Part shown: positions 25,582 through 34,338 of the stretch, in pieces
Layout of the letters: the number at the start of each line of letters is the position of its first letter
How positions within the stretch are numbered: position 1 is the stretch's first letter
Assembly (NCBI GenBank): GCA_963767285.1
Contig: CAVYDJ010000004.1
Location: 558,001-622,000 of the forward strand
Reading direction: 5' to 3'
DNA length: 64,000 bases
From: WHSW01 sp963767285
GTDB lineage: Bacteria > Actinomycetota > Thermoleophilia > Solirubrobacterales > 70-9
Notes under the pieces: model-generated
Databases searched by the model: none
The model's input: the letters and a program-made list of their open reading frames with translations, nothing else
What the model was told of the DNA's origin: nothing
Position numbers and translations under genes: made by a program

Positions 25582-26979
25582 TCAGTGGTGGTGGTCGCCG
25601 TCGCCGGATCCGTCGGCGTCGCCGTCGAATCCGGAGCCGCCGTACGCCGATCCGTCGCCGTAGTTGTCGGCGTCACCGGAGCCGTCATACCGGCCGTCCC
25701 GGTCGCCGTCGTGGCCGTCGGCGGGTCCGGGCCCGAACCCGTCGCCCTGCTGTTGCGTGGTGTCGCCGGGCGGGGGCTGCGTCTGCGTCTGGGTGCCGGG
25801 CGCGTGGCCACCGCCGGCGCCGCCGTCGTGATGTTGCTGGGTGCCCGACGGCGGGGGAGGCGGCTGAGCCGTCGTGGTCTGGGTGCCGTCCTCGCCCGGT
25901 GGGGGCGGTTGGCGAACGTCGCCGCCGGACGGGGCTCCGGTGGAAGCGGACGAGTCCTCAGTCGAAGGTTGAGTCTGGGTCCCCTGCTGCGAGGTCGCCT
26001 GTTCCGAGTCCTCGGACGTCGTCGTCGAGCGCGTGCCCGCGTCGCCCTGGTCCCTGGCGGGGTTGGTGGTCGCCGGGGCGCTCGAATCGGCTGGCGTGGT
26101 GGTCGCCGCGGGCGAAGTTCCGGGGACTGCCGCGGCCGGTACCGCCGCCGCCGGCACCGTTTCGGCCACCGGGACCGCCTTGGACTCCGAGGAGCCGTTG
26201 CCCCCGGTGCCGCCGCCGTCGCGCTGTCGTTCGATCGCGATCCCGCCGCCGGCGACCGCGGCGCCCACCGCGATCACGGCGACCGCCTTCAGCGCGATCG
26301 ATCCACCCGCTCCGGCGCCGGCTGCGAGCGCGACGACCGACCCGCTGGCCGCGCCGCCGGCCGCGGCCTCCTGGGTGCCCATCTCGACCAGTCGCTGGAC
26401 GAAGGGGAGGGGCACCAGCGCGCCGAGCCCGTCGCGGAGCCCGGTCCGGGCGCGGAAGATCAGCTGGCGCACCGCGCCAGGTGTCGTCTCGAGTTCCGCA
26501 GCGATCGTTTCGTGGCTCTCGCCGTCGAGGGCGCTGCGGATGAGGGCCTTGCGCTGGCCGTCGGGGAGCGAGTTGACCGCGCTGACGGCGGAGCGCAACT
26601 CCTCGTGCAGGAGCGCGTAATCGCCCGGCTGACGGACGCCGTCGATCGTCTCGTCGAGCTGTTCGTGGTAGCGCACCGAGGCGTGGGAAGTGTGCGCGCG
26701 GTTGCGGACGATCGTCGTCAGCCAGGGACGCAGGTCGATCTCCGCGTCCGACTTTCGCAGCGCCTTCCAGGCGCGGATCAGACCGTCCTGGACGACGTCC
26801 TCGGAGCGCTCGCCCGAGCCGAGGGAGCGGGCGAAGCGCAGCAGCCCGGGCCGGTGGCGGCGGACGATCTCAGCAAACGCCTCCTCGCTGCCCTCCCGCG
26901 TCAGCGTGACGAGGCGAGCGTCCGACTGCGTACCGAGGACGGCCCGCTTGAGCGGCTTCAAAGTTGCGGTCGGCGCCAT
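25582..26979 (-). CDS. ECF sigma factor with transmembrane segment and long extracytoplasmic low-complexity tail
   Basis: The first about 200 residues are a sigma-70 family ECF factor: region 2 (FAEIVRRHRPGLLRFARSLG with EDVVQDGLIRAW) and region 4 (LPDGQRKALIRSALDGES, TPGAVRQLIFRARTGL). An Ala/Gly-rich hydrophobic stretch (about residues 215-250 of the chosen start) should cross the membrane. After it come about 200 residues rich in Pro, Thr, Gln, Asp and Gly, ending in DGDHHH. No separate anti-sigma gene is next to it, so the tail may act as built-in sensor. The ATG at 26979 has a GGAGG 11 bases upstream; another ATG at 26988 and one at 27024 are possible. Confidence 0.85.
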   Translation of the reverse strand: MAPTATLKPLKRAVLGTQSDARLVTLTREGSEEAFAEIVRRHRPGLLRFARSLGSGERSEDVVQDGLIRAWKALRKSDAEIDLRPWLTTIVRNRAHTSHASVRYHEQLDETIDGVRQPGDYALLHEELRSAVSAVNSLPDGQRKALIRSALDGESHETIAAELETTPGAVRQLIFRARTGLRDGLGALVPLPFVQRLVEMGTQEAAAGGAASGSVVALAAGAGAGGSIALKAVAVIAVGAAVAGGGIAIERQRDGGGTGGNGSSESKAVPVAETVPAAAVPAAAVPGTSPAATTTPADSSAPATTNPARDQGDAGTRSTTTSEDSEQATSQQGTQTQPSTEDSSASTGAPSGGDVRQPPPPGEDGTQTTTAQPPPPPSGTQQHHDGGAGGGHAPGTQTQTQPPPGDTTQQQGDGFGPGPADGHDGDRDGRYDGSGDADNYGDGSAYGGSGFDGDADGSGDGDHHH

Positions 26980-27032
26980 TCGTGGCATTCCCTCCACCGC
27001 AAAGGCTTGCGGTTGTGCATCCATCTGTCTAC

Positions 27033-27044
27033 CGGGTTAACCCG
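27033..27044. promoter_or_regulatory. 12-bp perfect palindrome between sigma factor and transporter genes
   Basis: CGGGTTAACCCG reads the same on both strands. It lies in the 132-bp region between the divergent sigma factor and YdcZ-like genes, so it could be an operator for either. No other copy was noticed in the window. Confidence 0.35.
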
Positions 27045-27097
27045 CAGTTCGCGCGTACGTCACGCACGGACCGAAGAATTCTCAGTTCCAGCTCAAC

Positions 27098-27103
27098 TAC
27101 AGT
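27098..27103 (+). promoter_or_regulatory. Candidate -10 box (TACAGT), leaderless transporter gene
   Basis: TACAGT lies 8 bases before the ATG at 27112. No ribosome site is seen between them. Confidence 0.45.
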
Positions 27104-27111
27104 CCGCGCAG

Positions 27112-27549
27112 ATGGACCGGGGTGTCGCGGTGATGCTGATGGCGGCGGTGGGCGGGCTGATCGCGTTGCAGCCCGCGATCAACGCTGGGCTCGGGCGGGC
27201 GACCGGCAACATCGCCGCCGCGTTCGTCTCGTTCGCGATCGGCACGGCGGTCCTCGCGGCGATCGTCGTGATCGCGGGTCAGGCGAGCGGGTTGAGCGGG
27301 GCGTTCGACGTCCGCTGGTACTACCTGCTCGGCGGCGTGCTGGGCGCCGCCTACGTCTTCACCGCGCTGGTCACGGTGAGCTCGATCGGTGCCGGCGGGG
27401 TGGCGGCGGCGACGATCACCGGACAGCTGACCCTCTCGGTCATCATCGACCGCCTCGGGATCCTCGGGCTCGAGGAGCAGCCGATCACGGTGGAGCGCAT
27501 GGCCGGCGTGGCGCTCCTGCTCGCCGGCACCTTCCTGATCGTCCGCTGA
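27112..27549 (+). CDS. DMT-superfamily transporter, YdcZ (DUF606) type
   Basis: A 145-residue membrane protein with five predicted helices. The start MAAVGGLIALQPAINAGLGR with a following ATGNIAAAFVSFAIG is typical of the YdcZ/DUF606 family, half-size relatives of drug/metabolite exporters. Such proteins often work as pairs, but no second copy lies next to it. Substrate unknown. It is divergent from the sigma factor gene and separated by 98 bases from the copper-protein operon, which has its own promoter. Confidence 0.85.
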   Translation: MDRGVAVMLMAAVGGLIALQPAINAGLGRATGNIAAAFVSFAIGTAVLAAIVVIAGQASGLSGAFDVRWYYLLGGVLGAAYVFTALVTVSSIGAGGVAAATITGQLTLSVIIDRLGILGLEEQPITVERMAGVALLLAGTFLIVR

Positions 27550-27567
27550 TCGGCCACCGTCCGGTGT

Positions 27568-27583
27568 AACACGGTTCCGTGTT
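27568..27583. promoter_or_regulatory. Palindromic operator candidate before the copper/quinoprotein operon
   Basis: AACACGG and CCGTGTT form a perfect 7-bp inverted repeat around TT. Its right half overlaps the first bases of the -35 element at 27582. A repressor bound here would block RNA polymerase. The regulator is not encoded next door. Confidence 0.5.
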
Positions 27584-27610
27584 GCATTCGGCCGGACAGC
27601 CAATTACGAT
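27582..27610 (+). promoter_or_regulatory. Promoter of the copper/quinoprotein operon
   Basis: TTGCAT (27582-27587) and TACGAT (27605-27610) are separated by exactly 17 bases, a good housekeeping-type promoter. Transcription should start near 27617. The leader carries a purine-rich ribosome site (GAGGAAGGGAG) before the ATG at 27648, so this unit is not leaderless. Confidence 0.6.
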
Positions 27611-27647
27611 TCCGCTGGGGTTGTCCGGGTGAGGAAGGGAGTGCGTT

Positions 27648-29432
27648 ATGGGGTTGTTGGGGAATTGTGCGCGGGTAGCGTCGCTGGCGTGCCTGGCTTT
27701 CGTGCTCGCCGTGCCGACGAGCGCCTTCGCCTCGCCTCCCCATGAACCCTTCCCGCCCGAGGTCGGCGCTGCGGTCGATCTGCTGCCGCGCCCCTGCGCG
27801 CTCGAGGGCAACGACCCCTACGAGGCGCGCACCTACCGGATGGCGGGCTGGGAGGCGCCCGACTACGAGCGCTACCCGGGCGATTGCCAGCGGCTGCGGT
27901 TCTCGTTCGGGCCGATCGCCGTCAAGCCGGGCCAGAACGACGTCCTCGTCGAGCCGGTGAAGATCGAGAAGCCGATGCGCGACGGCTACATCACCCGCTT
28001 CGAGCCCAACCTCGTGTTCCCCGACGGCACCGTGCCGCCGATCGAGCAGGTGCACCTGCACCACGGCACCTGGCTCTCGCTTGCCGACTACGGCCGCGGA
28101 CCCTTCTTCGCCGCCGGCGAGGAGAAGACCGTCGCCCCGTTCCCGACCGGCTACGGGATGCCGGTCAAGGCGACCGACACCTGGCTGCTGCTCTACATGG
28201 TCCACTCGGCGATCCAGAAGCCGATGGAGGTCTACATCACCTACGACGTCGACTTCATCCCCGAGCACAAGGCCCAGGGCCTCGGGATCAAGCCCGCGTA
28301 TCCGCTGTGGCTCGACGTGCGCCCGTCCGGCTACCCGGTCTTCAACACGCAGCGCGGCTACGGCAAGGGTGGCGAGTGCACCTGGCCGAAGCAGGAGTGC
28401 GCCGGCTTCAACGCCTGGGGGAAGACCGAGGTCGGCCAGGGCGCGCCGGGCAACGGCCTTGGCGAGGACCTGAAGCTGCCCGAGCTCGGCGAGCCGTTCG
28501 GGGCGGTGGAGAACTTCACCGGGGGCACCCTGATCGGGATCGGCGGCCACCTCCATCCGGGCGGGCTGCAGAACGAGATCGACCTCGTCCGCAACGGCAA
28601 GGCGAAACGCATCTACACAGGGCGCGCCGCGTATTGGAAGCGCTCCAAGAAACCCAAGATCGGCGGCCCGCCGACGTCATGGGACTTCTCGATGCGCGTG
28701 ACCGGCAACCCGTTCTGGGGCGTGCGGGTCGAGCCCGGCGACTCGCTGCGCAGCAACGTCACCTACGACACCGAGATCCAGTCCACCTACGAGAACATGG
28801 GGATCGCGGTCAGCCTGCTGGCGCCGGACACCGAGGAGGGGGCGCCAACCGCCCCCGGCGTCGACCCGTTCAAGGCGCCCGTCGACCGCTCCAAGACGTG
28901 CAAGTCGGGGGGCCTGAAGGCGAAGCGGCCGACCCTGTGCAACCAGGCCGGCCTCGTCACCCACGGCCCGCTGGTCGAGAACGACAACTACGGCGGCGCC
29001 CAGGGCGAGTGGACCGCGGCCGCGGGCGCGCCGGCCGACAACGTCGCGATCGCCAACTTCCTCTACGCGCCTGGGGATCTGAGCACGATCGAGATGAGCG
29101 GCGTGCCGACGGTGAAGCTCGGCCAGACGCTCGACTTCACGAACCTCGACGGGGCGGCGATCTACCACACCGCCACCTCCTGCGCGTTCCCCTGCCTCGG
29201 GCCGACCGGGACCTCGTTCCCGCTTGCCGACGGGACCACGAGCAGCGGGACCAGTGTCGACTTCGATTCCGGCGAGCTCGGGTTCGGAGCGCCGGAGATC
29301 GGACCGGCGAAGCAGACGCTGCAGTGGGGCTTGCCGGTCACCCCCGAGAACGGATACAAATCAGGTGACGTGGTCACCTACTTCTGCCGCATCCACCCGG
29401 GGATGCGGGGTGCGTTCGAGGTCACCGAGTGA
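27648..29432 (+). CDS. Secreted copper protein: PHM-like His motifs plus C-terminal cupredoxin
   Basis: A 594-residue exported protein with a signal peptide (residues 1-29, ending SAFAS). The middle has histidine motifs VHLHHGTW and GGHLHPGG and a YENMGIAV segment with Met, an order reminiscent of the two copper sites of type II, ascorbate-dependent (PHM-like) monooxygenases; this is an inference. The last about 110 residues look like a cupredoxin, with His in YHTATSC and Cys-His-Met in YFCRIHPGMRG, a type 1 copper site. It starts a three-gene operon and shares an overlap with the amidohydrolase gene. Substrate unknown. Confidence 0.75.
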   Translation: MGLLGNCARVASLACLAFVLAVPTSAFASPPHEPFPPEVGAAVDLLPRPCALEGNDPYEARTYRMAGWEAPDYERYPGDCQRLRFSFGPIAVKPGQNDVLVEPVKIEKPMRDGYITRFEPNLVFPDGTVPPIEQVHLHHGTWLSLADYGRGPFFAAGEEKTVAPFPTGYGMPVKATDTWLLLYMVHSAIQKPMEVYITYDVDFIPEHKAQGLGIKPAYPLWLDVRPSGYPVFNTQRGYGKGGECTWPKQECAGFNAWGKTEVGQGAPGNGLGEDLKLPELGEPFGAVENFTGGTLIGIGGHLHPGGLQNEIDLVRNGKAKRIYTGRAAYWKRSKKPKIGGPPTSWDFSMRVTGNPFWGVRVEPGDSLRSNVTYDTEIQSTYENMGIAVSLLAPDTEEGAPTAPGVDPFKAPVDRSKTCKSGGLKAKRPTLCNQAGLVTHGPLVENDNYGGAQGEWTAAAGAPADNVAIANFLYAPGDLSTIEMSGVPTVKLGQTLDFTNLDGAAIYHTATSCAFPCLGPTGTSFPLADGTTSSGTSVDFDSGELGFGAPEIGPAKQTLQWGLPVTPENGYKSGDVVTYFCRIHPGMRGAFEVTE

Positions 29433-31165
29433 CGATCAACTGGAAGCGACACGGAGCGTCGCCCACCTCGAGCCCAGAGCGGTTCGGCTGGAAGGATCTA
29501 TCCGAGGACGTCCCCGTCGACGTGATGCCGTGCTCGAACGACGAGTACTTCCCGCCGCCGCCGAGCGTCGCTCAGCGGGCGATCATGGACATCGCGAGCC
29601 GCGAGAGCGAGCGGGCGCGGACCAAGTTCGGGATGACCAGGGCGCAGTTCGTGCGCACCGCGGCGGCAACGGCGATCGGGTTCTGGGCGATCGACGTCGT
29701 CCGCATGGGGCGCTTCGGCAGCTACGGCTACGCGCAGGCCGGGCTGAAGCGGCCGGACGCCTGCGACCTCGAGTGGGCCGGGCGCAAAGGGCTGGAGACG
29801 CTCCGCAATCTGCCCGGGGAGTTCATCTTCGACGTCCAGTCGCATCACGTCGACCCGGACGGGATGTGGCGGGTCTCGAATCCGGCCTTCGAGGCCTTCT
29901 TCAGCGCGATCTGGCCGCAGGCGCGCGAGGGCGGCGAGGTCGACCCGATCGCGAACCTGTCGCGCTTCCATTACCTGAAGGAGGTCTTCCTCGACTCGGC
30001 GACCACGGCCTCGGTGCTCTCGGTCGTCCCGACCTCGCCGGACACCCGCAACCCGCTGCCGCTCGAGGAGGCATCGGAGACCGTCCACATGGTCAACGAC
30101 CTGGCGCGCTCACGCCGCTGCGTCATGCACGCCTTCGTGATGCCGAATCGCGGCTCTGGCGGCATCTCGACCCCGGACGTCAAGCCGCTCTACCTCGACG
30201 AGGAGCTGCAGTTGATGATGGAGCGCGCCGAGCAGTACACGAACATCCTGCGCGGCTGGAAGACCTACTGCGCCTGGGGCGACGTCCCGAACGCGAGCGG
30301 CTGGTTCCTCGACACGGACACCGGCCAGGCGTTCCTGGAGCAGGTCGTCAACGTCAGCAACAAGCACAAGAAGATCCCGCCGGTCGTCGCCACCCACAAG
30401 GGGTTCGCGCTGCCGGGGTTCGATCAGCGCGCCGCAGCACCCCGCGACGTCGGCCCGGCCGCGAAGCAGAACCCGGGCGTCCGCTTCCTGATCTACCACT
30501 CCGGCTACGACATCGGCGACGACCAGAAGCCCTACCGCGGCGACGAGCTCGCCGACTCGAACTCGAACACGGTCGACGGGTTGATCAAGAGCCTGCGGGA
30601 GAACGCCTACGACGCGACCAAGTTCCGCAAGAAGGGCAAGCGGTTCGGGAACGTGCCCAACGTCTACGCCGAGCTCGGGTCCGTGTGGCGCAACACGATG
30701 CACGATCCCGACCAGAGCGCGCACCTGCTCGGCAAGCTGATCACCTACGTCGGGCCGAAGCGGATCGCGTGGGGGACCGACAGCCTCTGGTACGGCTCGC
30801 CGCAGCCCGAGATCGTCGGGATGCGCAAGTTCGAGTTCACCGAGGAGGGCAAGGAGCTCTACGGGCTGCCGTACGGGCTCGACGGCGACGTCGAGGACCC
30901 AACCAAGCCGGCGCCGAGCCCCGCGCGAACGATCCGCAACGGGATCCTTGGCCGTAACGCGGCCCGCGCGTATGAGATCGACCCCGACGCTCGCCGCCAC
31001 CAGATCAGCTGCGACGACGTCAACCAGGTCCGCGACGAGTCCTATCTGCGCGGGGAAGCGGGCGGGCCGACCGAGTCCGCGCCCCTGTCCTCGCAGGTCT
31101 CGCCCGGCGCCCGCACCCGGCGCGAGGTGATGAAGGGCCTGATGGAGTCGGAGTGGTCCCCGTGA
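29429..31165 (+). CDS. Amidohydrolase-family (amidohydrolase 2) metal-dependent hydrolase
   Basis: A 578-residue protein. Near residue 70 a hydrophobic stretch (FVRTAAATAIGFWAIDVV) may be an anchor or a Tat-like signal lacking the twin Arg. The TIM-barrel part starts with FDVQSHHVDPDG, an H-x-H-like metal motif, and ends with IAWGTDSLWYGSPQPE, where the Asp is the usual catalytic residue. Between them are ATHKGF and IYHSGYD with His ligands. Family members hydrolyse or decarboxylate small aromatic or amide substrates. It lies between two secreted copper proteins, with overlaps at both ends, so it should act on the same pathway. Confidence 0.82.
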   Translation: MTINWKRHGASPTSSPERFGWKDLSEDVPVDVMPCSNDEYFPPPPSVAQRAIMDIASRESERARTKFGMTRAQFVRTAAATAIGFWAIDVVRMGRFGSYGYAQAGLKRPDACDLEWAGRKGLETLRNLPGEFIFDVQSHHVDPDGMWRVSNPAFEAFFSAIWPQAREGGEVDPIANLSRFHYLKEVFLDSATTASVLSVVPTSPDTRNPLPLEEASETVHMVNDLARSRRCVMHAFVMPNRGSGGISTPDVKPLYLDEELQLMMERAEQYTNILRGWKTYCAWGDVPNASGWFLDTDTGQAFLEQVVNVSNKHKKIPPVVATHKGFALPGFDQRAAAPRDVGPAAKQNPGVRFLIYHSGYDIGDDQKPYRGDELADSNSNTVDGLIKSLRENAYDATKFRKKGKRFGNVPNVYAELGSVWRNTMHDPDQSAHLLGKLITYVGPKRIAWGTDSLWYGSPQPEIVGMRKFEFTEEGKELYGLPYGLDGDVEDPTKPAPSPARTIRNGILGRNAARAYEIDPDARRHQISCDDVNQVRDESYLRGEAGGPTESAPLSSQVSPGARTRREVMKGLMESEWSP

Positions 31166-33141
31166 GACTCCGCTCCGAGGCGTTCGCGGGGGTCCTTGTG
31201 CTGCTCGCGCTCGCGCTGCCGGGCGGCGCCGCGGCGGCCGAACCCGCGGCGGACAAGGCGTCGTGCTCGACCGAGGACGTCGGGGGCGGGGACTGGCCGA
31301 GCTTCGGCCACGACATCCGCCAGACGCGGTTTCAGAACCACGAGAAGGTGATCTCGCCCGGCGACGTGCCGTTGCTGACCCCGGCCTGGAGCTTCTCGAC
31401 CACCGACGCAGGCGGCGAGGGGGACATCACCGGAACCCCGGTCGTCTCCCGCGGGTGCCTGTTCGTCGCCACGACCGAGGGCTGGGTGTTCGCGCTCAAC
31501 GCCGACACCGGCGAGACCGTCTGGAAGCGCGAGCTTCCGTACGGGGGCGGCATCAGCGGGGCCGTCACCGCGCAGGGCAAGCGGATCTACGCCGGCGTCT
31601 CGCGCCTCGCGGTCGGCGAGGGCTGTCGTGAGGGCGATCCCTGCATCGGTCCCTACGTCGTCGCGCTCGACCGGCGCACTGGCCGGGTGGAGTGGGCGAC
31701 GAAGTCGCTCGACGAGCAGCCAGGCAGCGACATGTTCGGCAGCCCGATGATCCTCGACCACGTCCTGATGTTGGGCGTCTCGGGCGGCGCGGCCGAGCTC
31801 GGCGACGAGGCGGACCGCTACGCGTTCCAGGGCTCGATGCTGTTCGTCGACACCCGCAAGGGGAAGCTGCTGCGAAAGACCTGGACCATCCACCCGCCGT
31901 CCGACCCCGAGGCGGTCCCGCCCGAGGACGACTTCGCGGGCGCCGGGATCTGGTCGACGCCGGCGATCGACCGCCACGCGAAGGTCGCCTACGTCGGGAC
32001 CGCGAACCCGTTCCGGCCACAGGTCGAGCACGACCACGCGAACTCCGTCGTCAAGTACGACCTCAACCGCAAGCACAAGACGTTCGGGCGGATCGTCGGC
32101 TCCTACAAGGGGAACGTCGACGAGTACGTCCCGGGGCTCTCGGAGATGCCGTGCTACGACATCCCCGGCAACCCCGCGCCCTACTACCCGCAGGGGATCG
32201 GCGCCTGCGGCGACATCGACCTCGACTTCGGCGCCGCGCCGAACCTGATCACCGGGCCGGACGGGCGCAAGCTGGTCGGCGCGGGGCAGAAGTCCGGCGT
32301 CTACCACGTCTTCGACGCGAAGACGATGGAGCCGGCCTGGACCCAGATCGTCGGCCCGCCGACCCCGGTCGGCGGGATCGTCGGCTCGACCGCCTACGAC
32401 GGCAAGTCGGTCTACGGGCCGATCACCGTCCCCGGGTATGTCTGGTCGCTCGACGCCACGCTCGGCTCGTACCGCTGGGCGGCGCCGGTCGCCGACGGCG
32501 CCCACTGGGGCGAGTCGGTGGCGGTCGCCAACGGGGTCCTCTACACGACCGACCTGACCGGCTTCCTCGACGCCTATGACGCGCGCACCGGCGCGCTGCT
32601 GGCGAAGCGTCCGATGCTGCTCGGCGGCACCAACAACCCGGCCTCGCTGTCGTGGGGCGGGGTCAGCGTCGCCCGCCACACGGTCTATGCGACGGTCGGG
32701 ATCCGCGGTCTGTCCGAAGGCCACGTGGTCGCCTTCATGCCCGGCGGCGTCAACGACATCGGCGACGACATCGGCGAGACCGGCGGCGGCCTCGGCGGTG
32801 GCGGAGGCGATGATGGCGGCGGCGGAGGCGGCGGCGAGGGTGGCGGCGGCGGAGACGCGCCGATCATCGCCGGGCCGGGCGGCGCGTCGACCAGCTACGC
32901 GACCCCGGTCGCGACGACCAGCGTCGGCGGCTCGATCAGCTTCGTGAACCTCGACGTCGCCAAGCACGACGTGACCGCGGTCGAGAAGGGGCCGGACGGC
33001 AAGCCGGTGTTCCGCACCCCGCTGATCGACCTCGGCGAGACCGCCCCGGTCGAGGGTCTCGACCAGGTGACCTCAGGCCGGGCCTACGAGTTCTTCTGCT
33101 CGATCCACCCCGGGATGCGCGGCTCGCTCTCCGTCCGCTGA
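31162..33141 (+). CDS. PQQ-type beta-propeller protein with C-terminal cupredoxin
   Basis: A 659-residue exported protein from the GTG at 31162 (GTGA overlap). The signal peptide ends near GAAAAE. The propeller begins with WPSFGHDIRQTR, as in quinoprotein alcohol or polyvinyl-alcohol dehydrogenases, and has blades such as GWVFALNADTGETVWKREL and VWSLDATLGSYRWAAP. A Gly-rich linker follows residue about 535. The last about 90 residues are a cupredoxin with His in AKHDVTAV and FFCSIHPGMRG. The copper domain may take electrons from the propeller cofactor. PQQ binding itself is not proved by the sequence. Confidence 0.82.
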   Translation: MRLRSEAFAGVLVLLALALPGGAAAAEPAADKASCSTEDVGGGDWPSFGHDIRQTRFQNHEKVISPGDVPLLTPAWSFSTTDAGGEGDITGTPVVSRGCLFVATTEGWVFALNADTGETVWKRELPYGGGISGAVTAQGKRIYAGVSRLAVGEGCREGDPCIGPYVVALDRRTGRVEWATKSLDEQPGSDMFGSPMILDHVLMLGVSGGAAELGDEADRYAFQGSMLFVDTRKGKLLRKTWTIHPPSDPEAVPPEDDFAGAGIWSTPAIDRHAKVAYVGTANPFRPQVEHDHANSVVKYDLNRKHKTFGRIVGSYKGNVDEYVPGLSEMPCYDIPGNPAPYYPQGIGACGDIDLDFGAAPNLITGPDGRKLVGAGQKSGVYHVFDAKTMEPAWTQIVGPPTPVGGIVGSTAYDGKSVYGPITVPGYVWSLDATLGSYRWAAPVADGAHWGESVAVANGVLYTTDLTGFLDAYDARTGALLAKRPMLLGGTNNPASLSWGGVSVARHTVYATVGIRGLSEGHVVAFMPGGVNDIGDDIGETGGGLGGGGGDDGGGGGGGEGGGGGDAPIIAGPGGASTSYATPVATTSVGGSISFVNLDVAKHDVTAVEKGPDGKPVFRTPLIDLGETAPVEGLDQVTSGRAYEFFCSIHPGMRGSLSVR

Positions 33142-34281
33142 GCCCGGCGGCGGTGCCGCGAACGACGGCGGTGCGATGTTCAGGTAGTGGTCGAACGACC
33201 ACCGCACGAACCGCTCGGACTCCATCCGCCGCAGCGCGAAGCCGAGCAGCCGTGGCGGGACCCGTGGCACGGCACGCTGGGTGCGCAACATCCACTTGAA
33301 CTTCCACTCGTGCGCAGATGAGAACTCGGCGTACCGGTGCAGTGCCGCCTCCCGGCTCGAGCGACCCTCGACGACCTCGCGCAGCTCATGTCCGCAGGCG
33401 ATCCCGAAGTAGAAGGCGGTCCGGATCCCCTCGGCGGTCAGCGGCAGGCAATGGCCGGCCGAGTCGCCCGCGAAGAAGATCCCGTCCGCGGTCGCCGGGC
33501 GGAGCTTGTGCGGGATCCAGTTGCCCTGGTAGCGCACGGCCTCTGAGTCGAGGTCCTCGGCGAGCCGCACCGTGGGCTCCTTGACGTGGAAGCGGGGGTC
33601 GAACGAGCCGACCCCGATCCGGACCTCGTCGCGGGCCGGGAAGCTCCAGCCGTACCCGGCCGGGACGTAGTCGCGGTCGATCCAGATCTCGAGCCGCTCG
33701 CTGCTGCCGTTCGGATGGACCTCCAGCCCGCGCGAGAGCGGCGCGTCCGGCGGTTGGTACTCGTTGCCGGCGAGGACCCGCTTCCAGCCGAGGGCATCGA
33801 CGACGAGCGGGGCAGAGAGGTCGCCGCGATCCGTTTGAACACATAGCCGCGCCACGTCCTCGGCTTCGCCTGCGGGCGTGCGCGGGTCAGCTGCAGGACG
33901 GCCCGTAATCGTGGCCGTCTCGAAATCCGCCTCGCACTGCTGCCAGAGCAGGTCACAAAGCTCTCGATAGTCAAAAGTCGAGAACGTCCAGGGGAGCCGG
34001 AAGTCGACGTCGGCGTGGGGGGTGTGGATGACTAGCGTGTCGAAGGTCTGGCGGATCGAACCGGCGACGCCCATCGCCTCCAGCCAGCCGGTCGGAGCCG
34101 CGCAGGCTGACGTCTGGCGCTCGCCGATCTCGTAGCGGTCGACGACCAGCGTGCGGGCGCCGGTGCCGGCGAGCTCCCGGGCGACCGTGAGCCCGGCGAA
34201 GCTCGCCCCGCAGATCAGGACGTCGTATTCGCCCTCGAGCGGCGTCCGCTCGTCGCCCCGCTTGGTCGCGCGCACCGGCAT
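33073..34281 (-). CDS. FAD-dependent oxidoreductase, geranylgeranyl-reductase-like
   Basis: A 402-residue flavoprotein. The N-terminal FAD motif is DVLICGASFAGLTVAREL, followed by the VVDRYEIGERQTSACAAP segment. The second FAD motif is FAGDSAGHCLPLTAEGIRTA. This is the GGR family, which saturates isoprenoid chains or oxidises other lipids. After ATITGRPA there is an unusual stretch (DPRTPAGEAEDVARL) that is encoded by copy 2 of the dispersed repeat, read in frame. The 3' end overlaps the convergent quinoprotein gene by 69 bases. Confidence 0.85.
   Translation of the reverse strand: MPVRATKRGDERTPLEGEYDVLICGASFAGLTVARELAGTGARTLVVDRYEIGERQTSACAAPTGWLEAMGVAGSIRQTFDTLVIHTPHADVDFRLPWTFSTFDYRELCDLLWQQCEADFETATITGRPAADPRTPAGEAEDVARLCVQTDRGDLSAPLVVDALGWKRVLAGNEYQPPDAPLSRGLEVHPNGSSERLEIWIDRDYVPAGYGWSFPARDEVRIGVGSFDPRFHVKEPTVRLAEDLDSEAVRYQGNWIPHKLRPATADGIFFAGDSAGHCLPLTAEGIRTAFYFGIACGHELREVVEGRSSREAALHRYAEFSSAHEWKFKWMLRTQRAVPRVPPRLLGFALRRMESERFVRWSFDHYLNIAPPSFAAPPPGSADGERAAHPGVDRAEELVGPA
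33850..33882 (+). repeat. Dispersed palindromic repeat, copy 2 (inside FAD reductase gene)
   Basis: Identical over 33 bases to copy 1 in trpB, in the same orientation on the plus strand. Since the host gene is on the minus strand, the repeat is read in the opposite sense to trpB and encodes TPAGEAEDVA. Both readings stay open, which lets it sit inside genes. Confidence 0.8.
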
Positions 34282-34338
34282 CGCTCGCAAGTTACCGTTC
34301 GCTCCGATGGAGTACGCGGCACCAGCCCCGGCCGTCGT

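Noticed and set aside
24811..27549. A plus-strand open frame of 912 codons that runs opposite the sigma factor and calcium-repeat genes into the YdcZ-like gene
   Set aside because: It is the complement of high-GC genes on the minus strand; its translation is low-complexity Arg/Gly/Val, and only the last 145 codons resemble a protein family.
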